NCBI GenBank assembly: GCA_964562985.1
Contig: CAZLWE010000003.1
Coordinates: 1-64,000, forward strand
DNA length: 64,000 bases
Reading direction: 5' to 3'
DNA from: SHLQ01 sp964562985
Lineage (GTDB): Bacteria > Actinomycetota > Acidimicrobiia > Acidimicrobiales > SHLQ01
Within the stretch, counting starts at the first letter, position 1; each line of letters begins with the position of its first letter. Positions 35,701 through 43,254 of the stretch are shown here, in pieces. A program made the translations under genes and the position numbers. The notes under the pieces are model-generated. The model was not told the DNA's origin. It saw only the letters and a program-made list of their open reading frames with translations, and searched no databases.

Positions 35701-35806
35701 GCAGCTCGGAGTCAGAACTGAGTTGAGCGAAACCGAAAGCTGCTACGAGTACGAGCGCCACCAGCGGCACCGTCAGCATCAAGATAAGTCTGTTTCGAAT
35801 TGTCAT
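32735..35806 (-). CDS. Conservon sensor histidine kinase (CvnA-type) with long repetitive tail
   Basis: 1023 residues. An N-terminal helix (LILMLTVPLVALVLVAAFGF), an extracytoplasmic nitrate/nitrite-sensor-like helical region (~30-280), a second helix (LLAVLAAFLLAVLIFVI) and HAMP (GPLTRLIEAAEDVTKKRLP) precede the kinase core. MFVNLGRRNQQLNHRMLNLI carries the candidate His box; LLAELLDNATNFSDP is the ATP-binding N-box and IEDTGLGI the next. The last ~400 residues are low-complexity Pro/Ala/Val with seven MDAMPAP units, ending in a short segment with GEMFGGLPVR. SD (AGGAG) upstream. First gene of the conservon. Confidence 0.88.
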   Translation of the reverse strand: MTIRNRLILMLTVPLVALVLVAAFGFAQLSSDSELLEDAQATAEDAILADRVGRAIGTERLGFEAGFSGADLSILTDATDAAIAAAASESGDLGALGELTLANIEAARVSDGGLRLQEYNVAIEQINEFTDAQSIRGFSPDGVSVLKGLQQARSAVDTQEASWTSVWSIDDAEPGTVVETTRLFANADDELSDAGALTTESGQNFYLTPTRSETAGELIGLETVVLRSLTAGETPDLGAGEVFDLLWENRLEWNQAAEQGSQFLLSDISTEATQTDADRSLFTLLAVLAAFLLAVLIFVISRSIVGPLTRLIEAAEDVTKKRLPRAVAELRRVGADDAPPTIREIPKETDDEIGALVDAFNSVQGTAMQVSTEQAISRRNVAEMFVNLGRRNQQLNHRMLNLISDLERDEQDPDVLKGLYRLDHMATRMRRNAESLLVLAGNRSPRQWSRPVSAEDVMRAALAEVENFDRIEIGEIPDASLRGSVVTDVTHLLAELLDNATNFSDPTTTVSIGGHETDDGIQIEIEDTGLGITESDLIELNQRITNPPALDEAPSRLLGLFVVGRLAQEHGIDVRLDSQTGVGTVATISLPHSMIPQDIGDGPTPLQTIDMDPGVGEEVRAELGLDTVEDVAEAAAPVVDTWNPDASHEVALADAAIPTMDEVEEAMPSFPSVTIDAPEAPEVPSVPAPAEAVLPPAEAEAAAWPLNAIDPNADGLPVRELHDRGTPEVPEAPAPTIAEEPAPAPEATVAPMLDAPATEPDSASLANIFDLAPPPPVDSAEAPAVAPSATESADVVDRGPAHAAPMMDAMPAPAAPVEVVAPMMDAMPAPAAPVEVTAPTMDAMPAPIAPVEVTAPTMDAMPAPAAPVEVVAPTMDAMPAPAAPVEVPEPMPAPIAPVEVTAPTMDAMPAPAAPVDPGPAHAAAPEVAPAPVHAAPVAEAVAPAPAPAPATEKPSSPGEMFGGLPVRSPQAALTDADGDNVMPLPEVEPAAPTTKAQTTGAFAAFASGVSRAESDTPNSDTPS
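33060..33396 (-). repeat. Tandem 51-bp coding repeat in the conservon kinase tail
   Basis: About seven units of 17 residues (MDAMPAP[AI]APVEV[VT]AP[TM]) in register, one interrupted. The units are nearly identical at DNA level, which points to recent expansion. Confidence 0.8.
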
Positions 35807-35818
35807 GATTTCTCCTGA

Positions 35819-36157
35819 TTAGATCCGGTCGAGGATCTCTGCCCGCTTTGCGTCGTATTCGCTTTGTGTGATCAACCCGTCGTTGAACAAGTTGGTGAGT
35901 TTCGAAAGCGCTTCTTTCACATCGGCGCTTCCACCCGAAGATGAAGAGGTTGGGCGCGATCCGCCACTCCCTCTCCTGCTGGGAGCGCCTGGCGCCCCGC
36001 CGCCACCGCCGCGCCCGTTCACGGGCTGACCGCGGTACATGATCCCCTGACGGGTAGCTGGGGCCTCCTCCTCTTGCTGAGGCCCAGTGTTTCGGCTTCG
36101 TTCAACCGCGCCCTTGAGTAGCTCCAAGTCGCGATTTCGTTTGCCTTGATCTGACAT
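35819..36157 (-). CDS. SHOCT-domain protein
   Basis: 112 residues: a charged N-terminal helix, a disordered Gly/Ser/Arg-rich middle (NGRGGGGGAPGAPSRRG), and a C-terminal SHOCT motif (EALSKLTNLFNDGLITQSEYDAKRAEIL), a short oligomerisation segment. It is 12 bp upstream of the conservon kinase on the same strand, with GAGGGAG before its ATG, and may be transcribed with it. Role unknown. Confidence 0.75.
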   Translation of the reverse strand: MSDQGKRNRDLELLKGAVERSRNTGPQQEEEAPATRQGIMYRGQPVNGRGGGGGAPGAPSRRGSGGSRPTSSSSGGSADVKEALSKLTNLFNDGLITQSEYDAKRAEILDRI

Positions 36158-36190
36158 AGGTACTCCCTCGCTCTAGAAGTTCGGACCGGC

Positions 36191-37585
36191 TTACGCCGAG
36201 ATCTCGTCGTTGAACAGATCCTCAATGTCTTCTGCAGCGAAGAGTTCTTCGTCATACTCGACGTAGTCGTCGTTGTATGCGGGCAGTGCGTGCTCGCCAA
36301 GGTCGAGGCCGACCATCTCGTGTTCAACCGAGACTCGAAGCCAACCGGTCGACTTGAGCAACAAGAACATACCTGTCGATGCGAGACCAACGAAGCCGAC
36401 TACAGCGGCAACGCCGATGGCCTGACTAACGAGGAGCGCTGGGTTGCCATGGAGTAGACCTGCTGGGCCTTCGCCTCCGATGACCGCATCAGGGTCGGCG
36501 AAGATACCGACGGCGAGGGTTCCCCAGATACCGGAGAAGAGGTGCACTGGAATAGCGCCGACCGGATCGTCGATCTTTAGACGGTCGAGCAAGAGCACAC
36601 CGTTCGTAGCAATAACGCCACCGACGAGGCCGATGATCATTGCGCCGAAGACCGAAACGTTGAGAGCACCGGCGGTGATCGACACCAGGCCACCGAGCAC
36701 ACCGTTGCCGATGAGGGTTACGTCTGGGGTCTTGAGCGTGATCTGCGAGGAGATCGTGCCGCCAAGGCCGCCGAATGCGCCACCCATGGCGGTTGCGGCA
36801 GCAATCGAGCCGATCTGGATACTCGCGGAGAGAAGCGAGCCAGCGTTGAAACCGAACCACGAGATGAGAAGGATGAATATACCGAGAACAGCGAGTGGCA
36901 CGTTGTGGCCTGGGATTGGGTTCGAGTTGCCGTCCTCATCGAAGCGGCCGATGCGTGGGCCAAGGATGATTGCGCCGACGAGAGCTGCGGTTCCACCAAC
37001 GGTGTGCACCACGGTCGAACCAGCGAGGTCGACGAAGCCTTCGTTTGCGAGCCAACCGTCCAAGTTCCATACCCAGCTCACAACGATTGGGTAGATAATC
37101 GCAGAAAGACCAGCCGAGTACACGAAGTACGCACGGAACTGCACACGCTCAGCTACCGCACCAGAAACGATGGTTGCAGTTGCAGCGGCGAATGCCATCT
37201 GGAAGACGAAGTGAACGGGAAGGGCGAGGTTTGGCGCATATGGCGCTGCGGAATCCGGAGAATCCCAGAGCCAGGTGAAACCGAACCATGCGGCCCCCGA
37301 GAAAGCGATGTGATACCCGACGATGGCGAAGCCCGAAGCACCCACCACGAAGTCGAGGAGGTTCTTAAGCATCATGTGCGCAGCGTTCTTCGCACGGGTG
37401 AGGCCAGCCTCCACCATCGCGAAACCTGCCTGCATGAAGATCACGAAGATCGCACAAATCAGAATGAAAGCATTGTCTGCAAACACGCCCGGCTGACTAA
37501 TGTCCACCGTGTCTTGTGCTGCTACCGGAGTGGTCCACAACAGGACCGGTAGGGCCGTGGCTAATGCCATCCACCGTTTCTTCAT
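36191..37585 (-). CDS. amt: Ammonium transporter
   Basis: 464 residues from the ATG at 37585 (GAAGGG upstream). Signal-like N-terminus (MKKRWMALATALPVLLWTTPVAAQ), then eleven helices of an Amt/Rh channel. AGFAMVEAGLTRAKNAAHMM, FVDLAGSTVVHTVGGTAALVGA (pore His) and GGVIATNGVLLLDRLKIDDPVGAIPVHLFSGIWG (second pore His) are diagnostic. The C-terminal ~60 residues are cytoplasmic and acidic. No PII (glnK) gene is next to it. A palindrome at 37631-37649 lies upstream. Confidence 0.95.
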   Translation of the reverse strand: MKKRWMALATALPVLLWTTPVAAQDTVDISQPGVFADNAFILICAIFVIFMQAGFAMVEAGLTRAKNAAHMMLKNLLDFVVGASGFAIVGYHIAFSGAAWFGFTWLWDSPDSAAPYAPNLALPVHFVFQMAFAAATATIVSGAVAERVQFRAYFVYSAGLSAIIYPIVVSWVWNLDGWLANEGFVDLAGSTVVHTVGGTAALVGAIILGPRIGRFDEDGNSNPIPGHNVPLAVLGIFILLISWFGFNAGSLLSASIQIGSIAAATAMGGAFGGLGGTISSQITLKTPDVTLIGNGVLGGLVSITAGALNVSVFGAMIIGLVGGVIATNGVLLLDRLKIDDPVGAIPVHLFSGIWGTLAVGIFADPDAVIGGEGPAGLLHGNPALLVSQAIGVAAVVGFVGLASTGMFLLLKSTGWLRVSVEHEMVGLDLGEHALPAYNDDYVEYDEELFAAEDIEDLFNDEISA

Positions 37586-37630
37586 CGTTCTATTCCCTTC
37601 GCTGGTCAATCGACGCACATGCGACGACGC

Positions 37631-37649
37631 AACGGTTTCCCAAACCGTT
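37631..37649. promoter_or_regulatory. Palindrome upstream of amt
   Basis: AACGGTTT, CCC, AAACCGTT: a perfect 8-bp inverted repeat 45 bp before the amt ATG. It could be an operator or a leader hairpin; I cannot assign a regulator. Confidence 0.4.
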
Positions 37650-37857
37650 AGGCATCTATTCGTCAGTTACCTCGGTGGATCCGATGGTTCTCTTGACCCA
37701 TTCGACGCTTGAAGAACCGTGATAGAGCGCCTTTTTGCCATTGCTGTTAGAGGCCACCCCGAAGACGGGCGTGGTCACGCCTCGAGGAGAACCGAGGCGC
37801 GCGACTACAACCGGGGGCGCCGTTTTGGGCCGCCGAGCGTGCATAGAGGGACTGTCT

Positions 37858-39324
37858 CTAGTTAGTGCGTGGGCGGCATAGACCATCGTCAAAGGCCGCA
37901 GCGTCGCGATAGCGCTCCCGAATCTCTGCACCGGTTCCCGATGCGTCGGGTTCGGTGGCATTGCTTGCGCTGACGTTCCAGGCCGACGCGAGGCCGTCAA
38001 GGCCGGTGCCGGTTGCCAAGGCAGCGGCCTGTATCGCTGCGCCGACAGCGACCGTTTCGTCACTCTGTGGAACGTGGACCGTCTTTTCGGCAAGGGTTGC
38101 CAGGCGCTGGCGGTACGCAGCCGACTGTGCGCCTCCCCCAACGAGGAAGAGACGTCCGTCATCGCTGGCGCCGGCGTCTACCAGAGCCTGGGCTCCCTCC
38201 AGGAGGCCGCAGATCACGCCGTCGTGAGCCGCCCGAGCCATCTCCTCTCGGCTGATGTCGGTGGTCAGACCAACGACAACGCCGCGGGCATCGGGGCGAT
38301 TCGGGGTGCGTTCGCCGTCGAAGTAAGGAACGACGGTCGGCTCGATCACGTCCGTGCCCGCCTGCACGGCCAAGTCGGCCAGGCCCGGTGCATCCGTACC
38401 GAGCAGTCGAGCGATGGTGTCGGTGACCTTGGTGGCATTAAGGGTGCATACGAGTGGCAAGTATTGCCCCGTCGCATCGCAGAAGCCGGCTACTGCTCCA
38501 CTCGGGTCACCCGTACGTTGGGCTGACCGGGCATACACCGTTCCCGACGTACCGAGCGAGATGACCATGTCGCCTTCACCAAGACCAAGCCCGAGCGCAG
38601 CTCCCATGTTGTCTCCGGTTCCCGGACCAACGATGACGTCGTGGGGAAGCCCCAGCGCATCGGCCACTGCCGCGTCGATGGGGCCTGCCGAATCGGTCGG
38701 TCCGATCACGGTCGGAACTCGATCGTCCCAGTCGCCGCTACCCAAGGCGTCGCTGAGCGCCTCGCCCACCGTCATTCCGCTCACCGCGTCGTACCATCCG
38801 CTTCCGGAGGCGTCACCGCGATCGGTGACGTGGTTCCCGGTCAAGCGATAGGTGATGTAGTCATGGGGCAACATGATCTTGGCGATGCGGTCGAGTAACT
38901 CGGGCTCGTGCTCTGCGACCCACGCGAGCTTCGAGATGGTGAATGCGGCAACCGGAACCGATCCGGTGGTATCGGACCACCACTGCGCTCCCCGACTCTC
39001 GACGAGCCGATCAGCGTTTGACGCAGACGTTGTGTCGTTCCACAACTTCGCCGGTCGCAGGGGCTGGTCGTCTTCGTCGAGCAGCACCATTCCGTGTTGT
39101 TGACCAGCGATGGAGATCGCGGAAATGTCTTTGCGAGCATCTCCGAGCTGACCCACGGCATCGGCGAACGCCTCCCACCAGGCCTGTGGATCCTGCTCGG
39201 AGACAGGAGGTGTCGTCGGCGGATGACCAGCCCTTCCGGTGGCGATCAATTCGCCGGTCTCAGCCACACGTGCCTCGACTTTGACCGACTGTGTTGACGA
39301 ATCCGCTCCAAGAACCAACTTCAT
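37858..39324 (-). CDS. xylB: Xylulokinase
   Basis: 488 residues, FGGY carbohydrate kinase. LVLGADSSTQSVKVEA at the N-terminus is the first phosphate loop, ISIAGQQHGMVLLD holds the sugar-binding Gln-His, VGPGTGDNMGAALGLG and SLGTSGTVYARS are the nucleotide-domain start, and LVGGGAQSAAYRQRLA is the late FGGY signature. It phosphorylates D-xylulose for the pentose phosphate pathway. No xylose isomerase or transporter is adjacent. TAAAAC lies 7 nt before the ATG. Confidence 0.9.
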   Translation of the reverse strand: MKLVLGADSSTQSVKVEARVAETGELIATGRAGHPPTTPPVSEQDPQAWWEAFADAVGQLGDARKDISAISIAGQQHGMVLLDEDDQPLRPAKLWNDTTSASNADRLVESRGAQWWSDTTGSVPVAAFTISKLAWVAEHEPELLDRIAKIMLPHDYITYRLTGNHVTDRGDASGSGWYDAVSGMTVGEALSDALGSGDWDDRVPTVIGPTDSAGPIDAAVADALGLPHDVIVGPGTGDNMGAALGLGLGEGDMVISLGTSGTVYARSAQRTGDPSGAVAGFCDATGQYLPLVCTLNATKVTDTIARLLGTDAPGLADLAVQAGTDVIEPTVVPYFDGERTPNRPDARGVVVGLTTDISREEMARAAHDGVICGLLEGAQALVDAGASDDGRLFLVGGGAQSAAYRQRLATLAEKTVHVPQSDETVAVGAAIQAAALATGTGLDGLASAWNVSASNATEPDASGTGAEIRERYRDAAAFDDGLCRPRTN

Positions 39325-39378
39325 GGTCGTGGTTTTACCAGCTCAACGGCCGCCGAGATGAATCCGGCTTTTCGACCC

Positions 39379-39409
39379 GGTGTGGTGTGCCCCGCCAGCA
39401 CACCACACC
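39379..39409. terminator. Perfect 12-bp hairpin
   Basis: GGTGTGGTGTGC, 7-nt loop CCCGCCA, GCACACCACACC. It lies just past the end of the 5'-nucleotidase gene (minus strand) and before xylB. There is no T-run on either side, so it may be a Rho-independent-like or mRNA-stabilising hairpin. Confidence 0.55.
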
Positions 39410-39430
39410 ACGCCGAGAATGTTCGCGGGC

Positions 39431-41896
39431 CTAGCCTTCAGCTGGCAGCGGCACGATGCTTTGCGTCGAGTACTGCTCAATCGGGAGCGGCTCCAGAACG
39501 CCATCGACGTCTTGTTCGATGTAGTCGATGAACGCCTGCGCGTAATCGATGAACGTGTCCTCGGAGCGTCCGTCATCGGTCACCTGGCCGAAGGTGACGT
39601 AGCCGTCTCGACCTGCAGCGATGAAGTCGTTCGTCGCGACGGTGTAGGTCCTCGTGTTATCGAAGGGCACCCAGACGCCGTCGGACTCCTCAAACTCGAG
39701 GTTCGAGATTCGTTCGCCGTCAGCTGCGGTGAGATCGACATCCCAACGAAGGCCAGCAGCATAGGGATATGCGCCGGTCGAGCCATCAGGATCAATGGCG
39801 AAGGTCAGGGCTTCTTCGAGCACCGCCTCGACCTCCACGCCTGTCATCTCCAAATTCACGAGGGTGTTCGCGAACGGCAACAACTCGAACACATCCGCGA
39901 TCGTGATCGGGCCAGCGGGAATGTCGACACGAACACCACCAGCGTTCTGCAGCGAGAAGTCGGATTCGAACGCTCGGACGTGGAACGCTTCGGCGACTAA
40001 CTGTTGGATGTCGCCGCCATTGACGGCCGTGTCCTCTGGGTCACAGATAGCGCTCCGAGCTTCACCAGGAATGCGTGTCAGACACAGATCCTCGGTTACC
40101 TCACCAATCGAAATCGCGCTAAGCGCATCGACCTGTTCGGAGAATCCATCAAGCACCTCTTGGGCATCAGCGTCAGGAGTAACGACGGAGAGCTCTGGGG
40201 TTTCATCGATGAAGTCGAGAACCGCTTGAAGCTCGTCACCGACGAGTGGCTCGCGATCGGCATCTTCCTCGGGCTCACGCTCGAAGGTGTCGCCAAGGAT
40301 GAGGTGTGGCGTTCCAGCACAGCTGGTCACGACACCGTCCTCATCGAAGTTGACCTGCAGTTCGCCAACAACAGCGGAGAACTCCCATGCCTGCACGACA
40401 CACGTCGGGTCGCCATCGGCGTTGGATGTTCGAACCGGATACTGGTCGACCGGGTTGAGTCCGAGGTCTTCGAAGTCGCCGAGCAAGCTATGGCTATCGC
40501 CGCCGACGATGACATCGACGCCGCTGACCATCGAGGCCAAGTCGAGGTCGTTGTCGAGCCCGATGTGGGTGACGAGGACGATCTTGTCGATGCCTTCAGA
40601 GGTCAACTCATCGACCACGGCTTGGGCTGTCTCGACCTCGTCGAGGAACTGCGTGGTGGGTAGTGGACTCGACGAGTTCTGCGTCTTGCCAGCGATGTCG
40701 ATGCCGACGTAGGCGACCTGATCATCGCCGTAGTCGATGATCTCGTAGGGCTGGAACGGGATCACGCCGGACACGTTCAGCGGCGTCCCTGGTGCGGGCA
40801 CCACATTCGCTGCGACCGTGGTGGTCGAGCAATCCGGGCTCGCCCCCAGATCGGCGAGGAAGTCGGCCAGGCCTTGATCGCCGTTATCGAACTCGTGGTT
40901 TCCGAGAGCGAAGATGTCGAAGCACGCTTCGTTGAGCAATGCCGCATCGGCTTCACCTTCGAACAAGCTGAAGAAGAGCGTGCCAGTGATGGCATCACCG
41001 GCGTGGATCTTGACAACGTTGCTGTCCGCATTCGCTGCGGCCAACTCGTCGATCCGGGCAACAACACTTGGGAAGCCGCCGATGCTCACCCGAGTCTCGC
41101 CGCCGGGGAGTTCGAGATCACCGGAGTCTGGAGAGAGATGCGAATGCGTATCGTTGACGTGAAGCACCGTGAGCTCGAAGTCGGGATCGCATCCCCGCAG
41201 CGTCGTGTTCGATCCACGATCGATGCACGTGTCTGTTCCGCCGCCACCGCTGAGCTCGTCAGAGGGGCCGTTGCCGCCGACGAGTTCGTCGTCACCAGCT
41301 CCGCCACGGAGCAGATCGTTGGCTTTGCCGCCAGCAAGGCGATCATCTCCATCGTCACCGTTCAAAACGTCTGAACCGACGCCTCCCCGCAATAGGTCGT
41401 CACCGTCGCCGCCGCTGGCGGAATCGAGACCTTGACCAGCGTTGATGGTGTCGGCTCCGGCATCACCGGACGCAAGGTCTGCACCCTTGCCACCACGAAT
41501 GAAATCGTCGCCATCACCACCGGAGATGATGTCCTCACCAGGACCGCCGACGAGATCATCGTTACCGCCCTCACCAAAGATGATGTCCTCCCCGGTGCTT
41601 CCGAGGATGAAGTCGTCGCCGTCACCACCGCAAATGGTGTCGTTTCCGCCGAGCCCACGAATGATGTCGTCCCCGGACGACCCCACGATTACATCGTCAC
41701 CGTCGGTGCCGTTCACGAGTCCCGGCTCTGCGACCACGATCGTCGCGGTGACTCCATCGCATATCGCCGAAGCGTCAGCATCTTGTGCACCGATCGCCGG
41801 CACCGCCGCAATGACCGACGTGAAGAGCGCGACGACCGTCGCGCTCGCCAGCCCTAATGATCGCCGTGTACGGCGCTTCCTTTGCCTCTGCGGCAT
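39431..41896 (-). CDS. Secreted 5'-nucleotidase-family phosphoesterase with N-terminal calcium-binding repeats
   Basis: 821 residues from ATG 41896; another ATG at 41914 also has a ribosome site. A signal peptide (QRKRRTRRSLGLASATVVALF ... AIGAQ) is followed by RTX-type nonapeptide repeats (GGxGxDxI/L) over ~residues 50-210. Then the metallophosphatase domain (LTVLHVNDTHSHL, ALGNHEFDNGDQGL, LVTHIGLDND) and the 5'-nucleotidase C-terminal domain (LQNAGGVRVDIPAGPI). It should strip phosphate from external nucleotides. RTX repeats usually sit at the C-terminus of type I secreted proteins, so this order is unusual. Confidence 0.88.
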   Translation of the reverse strand: MPQRQRKRRTRRSLGLASATVVALFTSVIAAVPAIGAQDADASAICDGVTATIVVAEPGLVNGTDGDDVIVGSSGDDIIRGLGGNDTICGGDGDDFILGSTGEDIIFGEGGNDDLVGGPGEDIISGGDGDDFIRGGKGADLASGDAGADTINAGQGLDSASGGDGDDLLRGGVGSDVLNGDDGDDRLAGGKANDLLRGGAGDDELVGGNGPSDELSGGGGTDTCIDRGSNTTLRGCDPDFELTVLHVNDTHSHLSPDSGDLELPGGETRVSIGGFPSVVARIDELAAANADSNVVKIHAGDAITGTLFFSLFEGEADAALLNEACFDIFALGNHEFDNGDQGLADFLADLGASPDCSTTTVAANVVPAPGTPLNVSGVIPFQPYEIIDYGDDQVAYVGIDIAGKTQNSSSPLPTTQFLDEVETAQAVVDELTSEGIDKIVLVTHIGLDNDLDLASMVSGVDVIVGGDSHSLLGDFEDLGLNPVDQYPVRTSNADGDPTCVVQAWEFSAVVGELQVNFDEDGVVTSCAGTPHLILGDTFEREPEEDADREPLVGDELQAVLDFIDETPELSVVTPDADAQEVLDGFSEQVDALSAISIGEVTEDLCLTRIPGEARSAICDPEDTAVNGGDIQQLVAEAFHVRAFESDFSLQNAGGVRVDIPAGPITIADVFELLPFANTLVNLEMTGVEVEAVLEEALTFAIDPDGSTGAYPYAAGLRWDVDLTAADGERISNLEFEESDGVWVPFDNTRTYTVATNDFIAAGRDGYVTFGQVTDDGRSEDTFIDYAQAFIDYIEQDVDGVLEPLPIEQYSTQSIVPLPAEG

Positions 41897-42154
41897 GACT
41901 TCTCCCTTGTACATGAACTCCCTTTCGCCTACCGAAACGTCCAGATCGTTCTGACGTGTCCCGTCCCGGTGCCCGCTTTCTGTCGTTCTCGGGTCTAGCA
42001 GAGCGAACACGCCCTCTGCCACAAAAAACACACTCTGGGTACACGGGGTTAACCAAATCCCCTCAGTTGGTGCTCGCGAAAGGAGCCCTAGACGAACGCA
42101 AGAACGAGCCGTTCGAGGCGTGGCGTGCGGCCTCGGTCAACCCATACTTGGGAC

Positions 42155-42577
42155 GTGACGACCCCCGATGTACCCGGTGACGAGAGCAACGATCTGCGTC
42201 GTGTCCTACTGCACCTATACCCACCGGTGACCGTAACCACCGACGCAGTTCTCGGCGTCGTCTCGGGTTCGGCCAACTTCGATCCCCAGCCCGAGCACGC
42301 AGGGGCACCCGAATGGGTGCAGGGCGGATTGTCGGCGACCGTGCTCGACTACGTGTCCGCCCGCATCGCCAACGCCGCGCTCTCGAGCAAGGTCGCCACC
42401 GGAACGTTGGATCTTCGTTATCGCCAACCAGTTCGCCTCGACGGTGGGCCCTACCGAATCGAGGGCTCCGCCCCGATCACCGACGGTCGCACCACGCGGG
42501 TCCGGGCAGCAATCCTAAGCACCGAGGGCCATCCACTGGTTGAATCGTCAGCCCTGTTCGTGGCGATGGAACGCTAG
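42155..42577 (+). CDS. PaaI-like hotdog-fold thioesterase
   Basis: 140 residues from a GTG with CATACT exactly 6 nt upstream. Hotdog fold: the long central helix begins WVQGGLSATVLDYVSARIA, in which Gln-Gly-Gly and Asp are in the positions of PaaI-type thioesterases, followed by TGTLDLRYRQPVRLDG. Acyl-CoA substrate unknown. Its TAG overlaps the alkD stop as CTAG. Confidence 0.75.
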   Translation: MTTPDVPGDESNDLRRVLLHLYPPVTVTTDAVLGVVSGSANFDPQPEHAGAPEWVQGGLSATVLDYVSARIANAALSSKVATGTLDLRYRQPVRLDGGPYRIEGSAPITDGRTTRVRAAILSTEGHPLVESSALFVAMER

Positions 42578-43254
42578 AGGTTCTTTAGCGCTTCGCGCTT
42601 TGAAAGACCCGACAACGAGGCTTCGTTCTTGGCCACGAAGGACCGAACCGCGTCGGGATCGGTTCGGGCATAATGACGCAGCGCCCAGCCGATTGCTTTA
42701 CGAAGGAAGAACTCGGTGTCGTCCATTCGCATCTCGCAGTAGGTGAATAGCCGATTCGTGTCTGTGAGGTCCTTGAACATCAGCTGATGGAGAATCGCTG
42801 TCCGAGCGATCCAGATGTCGTCGGATTCGACCCACAAATCCATCTCCTCGGCGAGTGCGGGATGCGTCGTGACCATGGTTCCCGTGGTGTGGATGGCGAG
42901 CGAGTCGACAGTGTCCCACCACGGGGTCGCTTCGATTCGTCCTCGCACTCGTGGTAGATCGGTTGATCGAAGGTTCTTCGCGCCCGCCCGAAGGAGGTCC
43001 ATACCGACGTAGTGAAACTCTCGCTCACGTTCTGCCCAGAGGGCCTCTGCGGTGCCGAGCAACTCTTCGGGTTCCATCGACTTGCCCTGTTTGAGTAGCG
43101 ACTTTGAGACCAATCGGCGATCGCCAGCTAGCACCCCGAGGTAGGTGAAGTGGCCCTTCATATAGGCGGCCATCCCTTCGGCCTTCTCCGCATCGGCGAC
43201 CGTGAGCAAGCCGTCGCGCAGTTCGGCGATGGTCGATCCCGCCGGTTGGGTCAC
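42574..43254 (-). CDS. DNA alkylation repair protein (AlkD-like)
   Basis: 226 residues, all-helical HEAT-like repeats. YMKGHFTYLGVLAGDRR near the N-terminus, WWDTVDSLAIHTTG (Trp and Asp important in AlkD), and FLRKAIGWALRHYARTDPDAVRSFV near the C-terminus match the family, which removes N3- and N7-alkylated purines. It overlaps the upstream GTPase gene by 4 bp. Confidence 0.88.
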   Translation of the reverse strand: MTQPAGSTIAELRDGLLTVADAEKAEGMAAYMKGHFTYLGVLAGDRRLVSKSLLKQGKSMEPEELLGTAEALWAEREREFHYVGMDLLRAGAKNLRSTDLPRVRGRIEATPWWDTVDSLAIHTTGTMVTTHPALAEEMDLWVESDDIWIARTAILHQLMFKDLTDTNRLFTYCEMRMDDTEFFLRKAIGWALRHYARTDPDAVRSFVAKNEASLSGLSKREALKNL

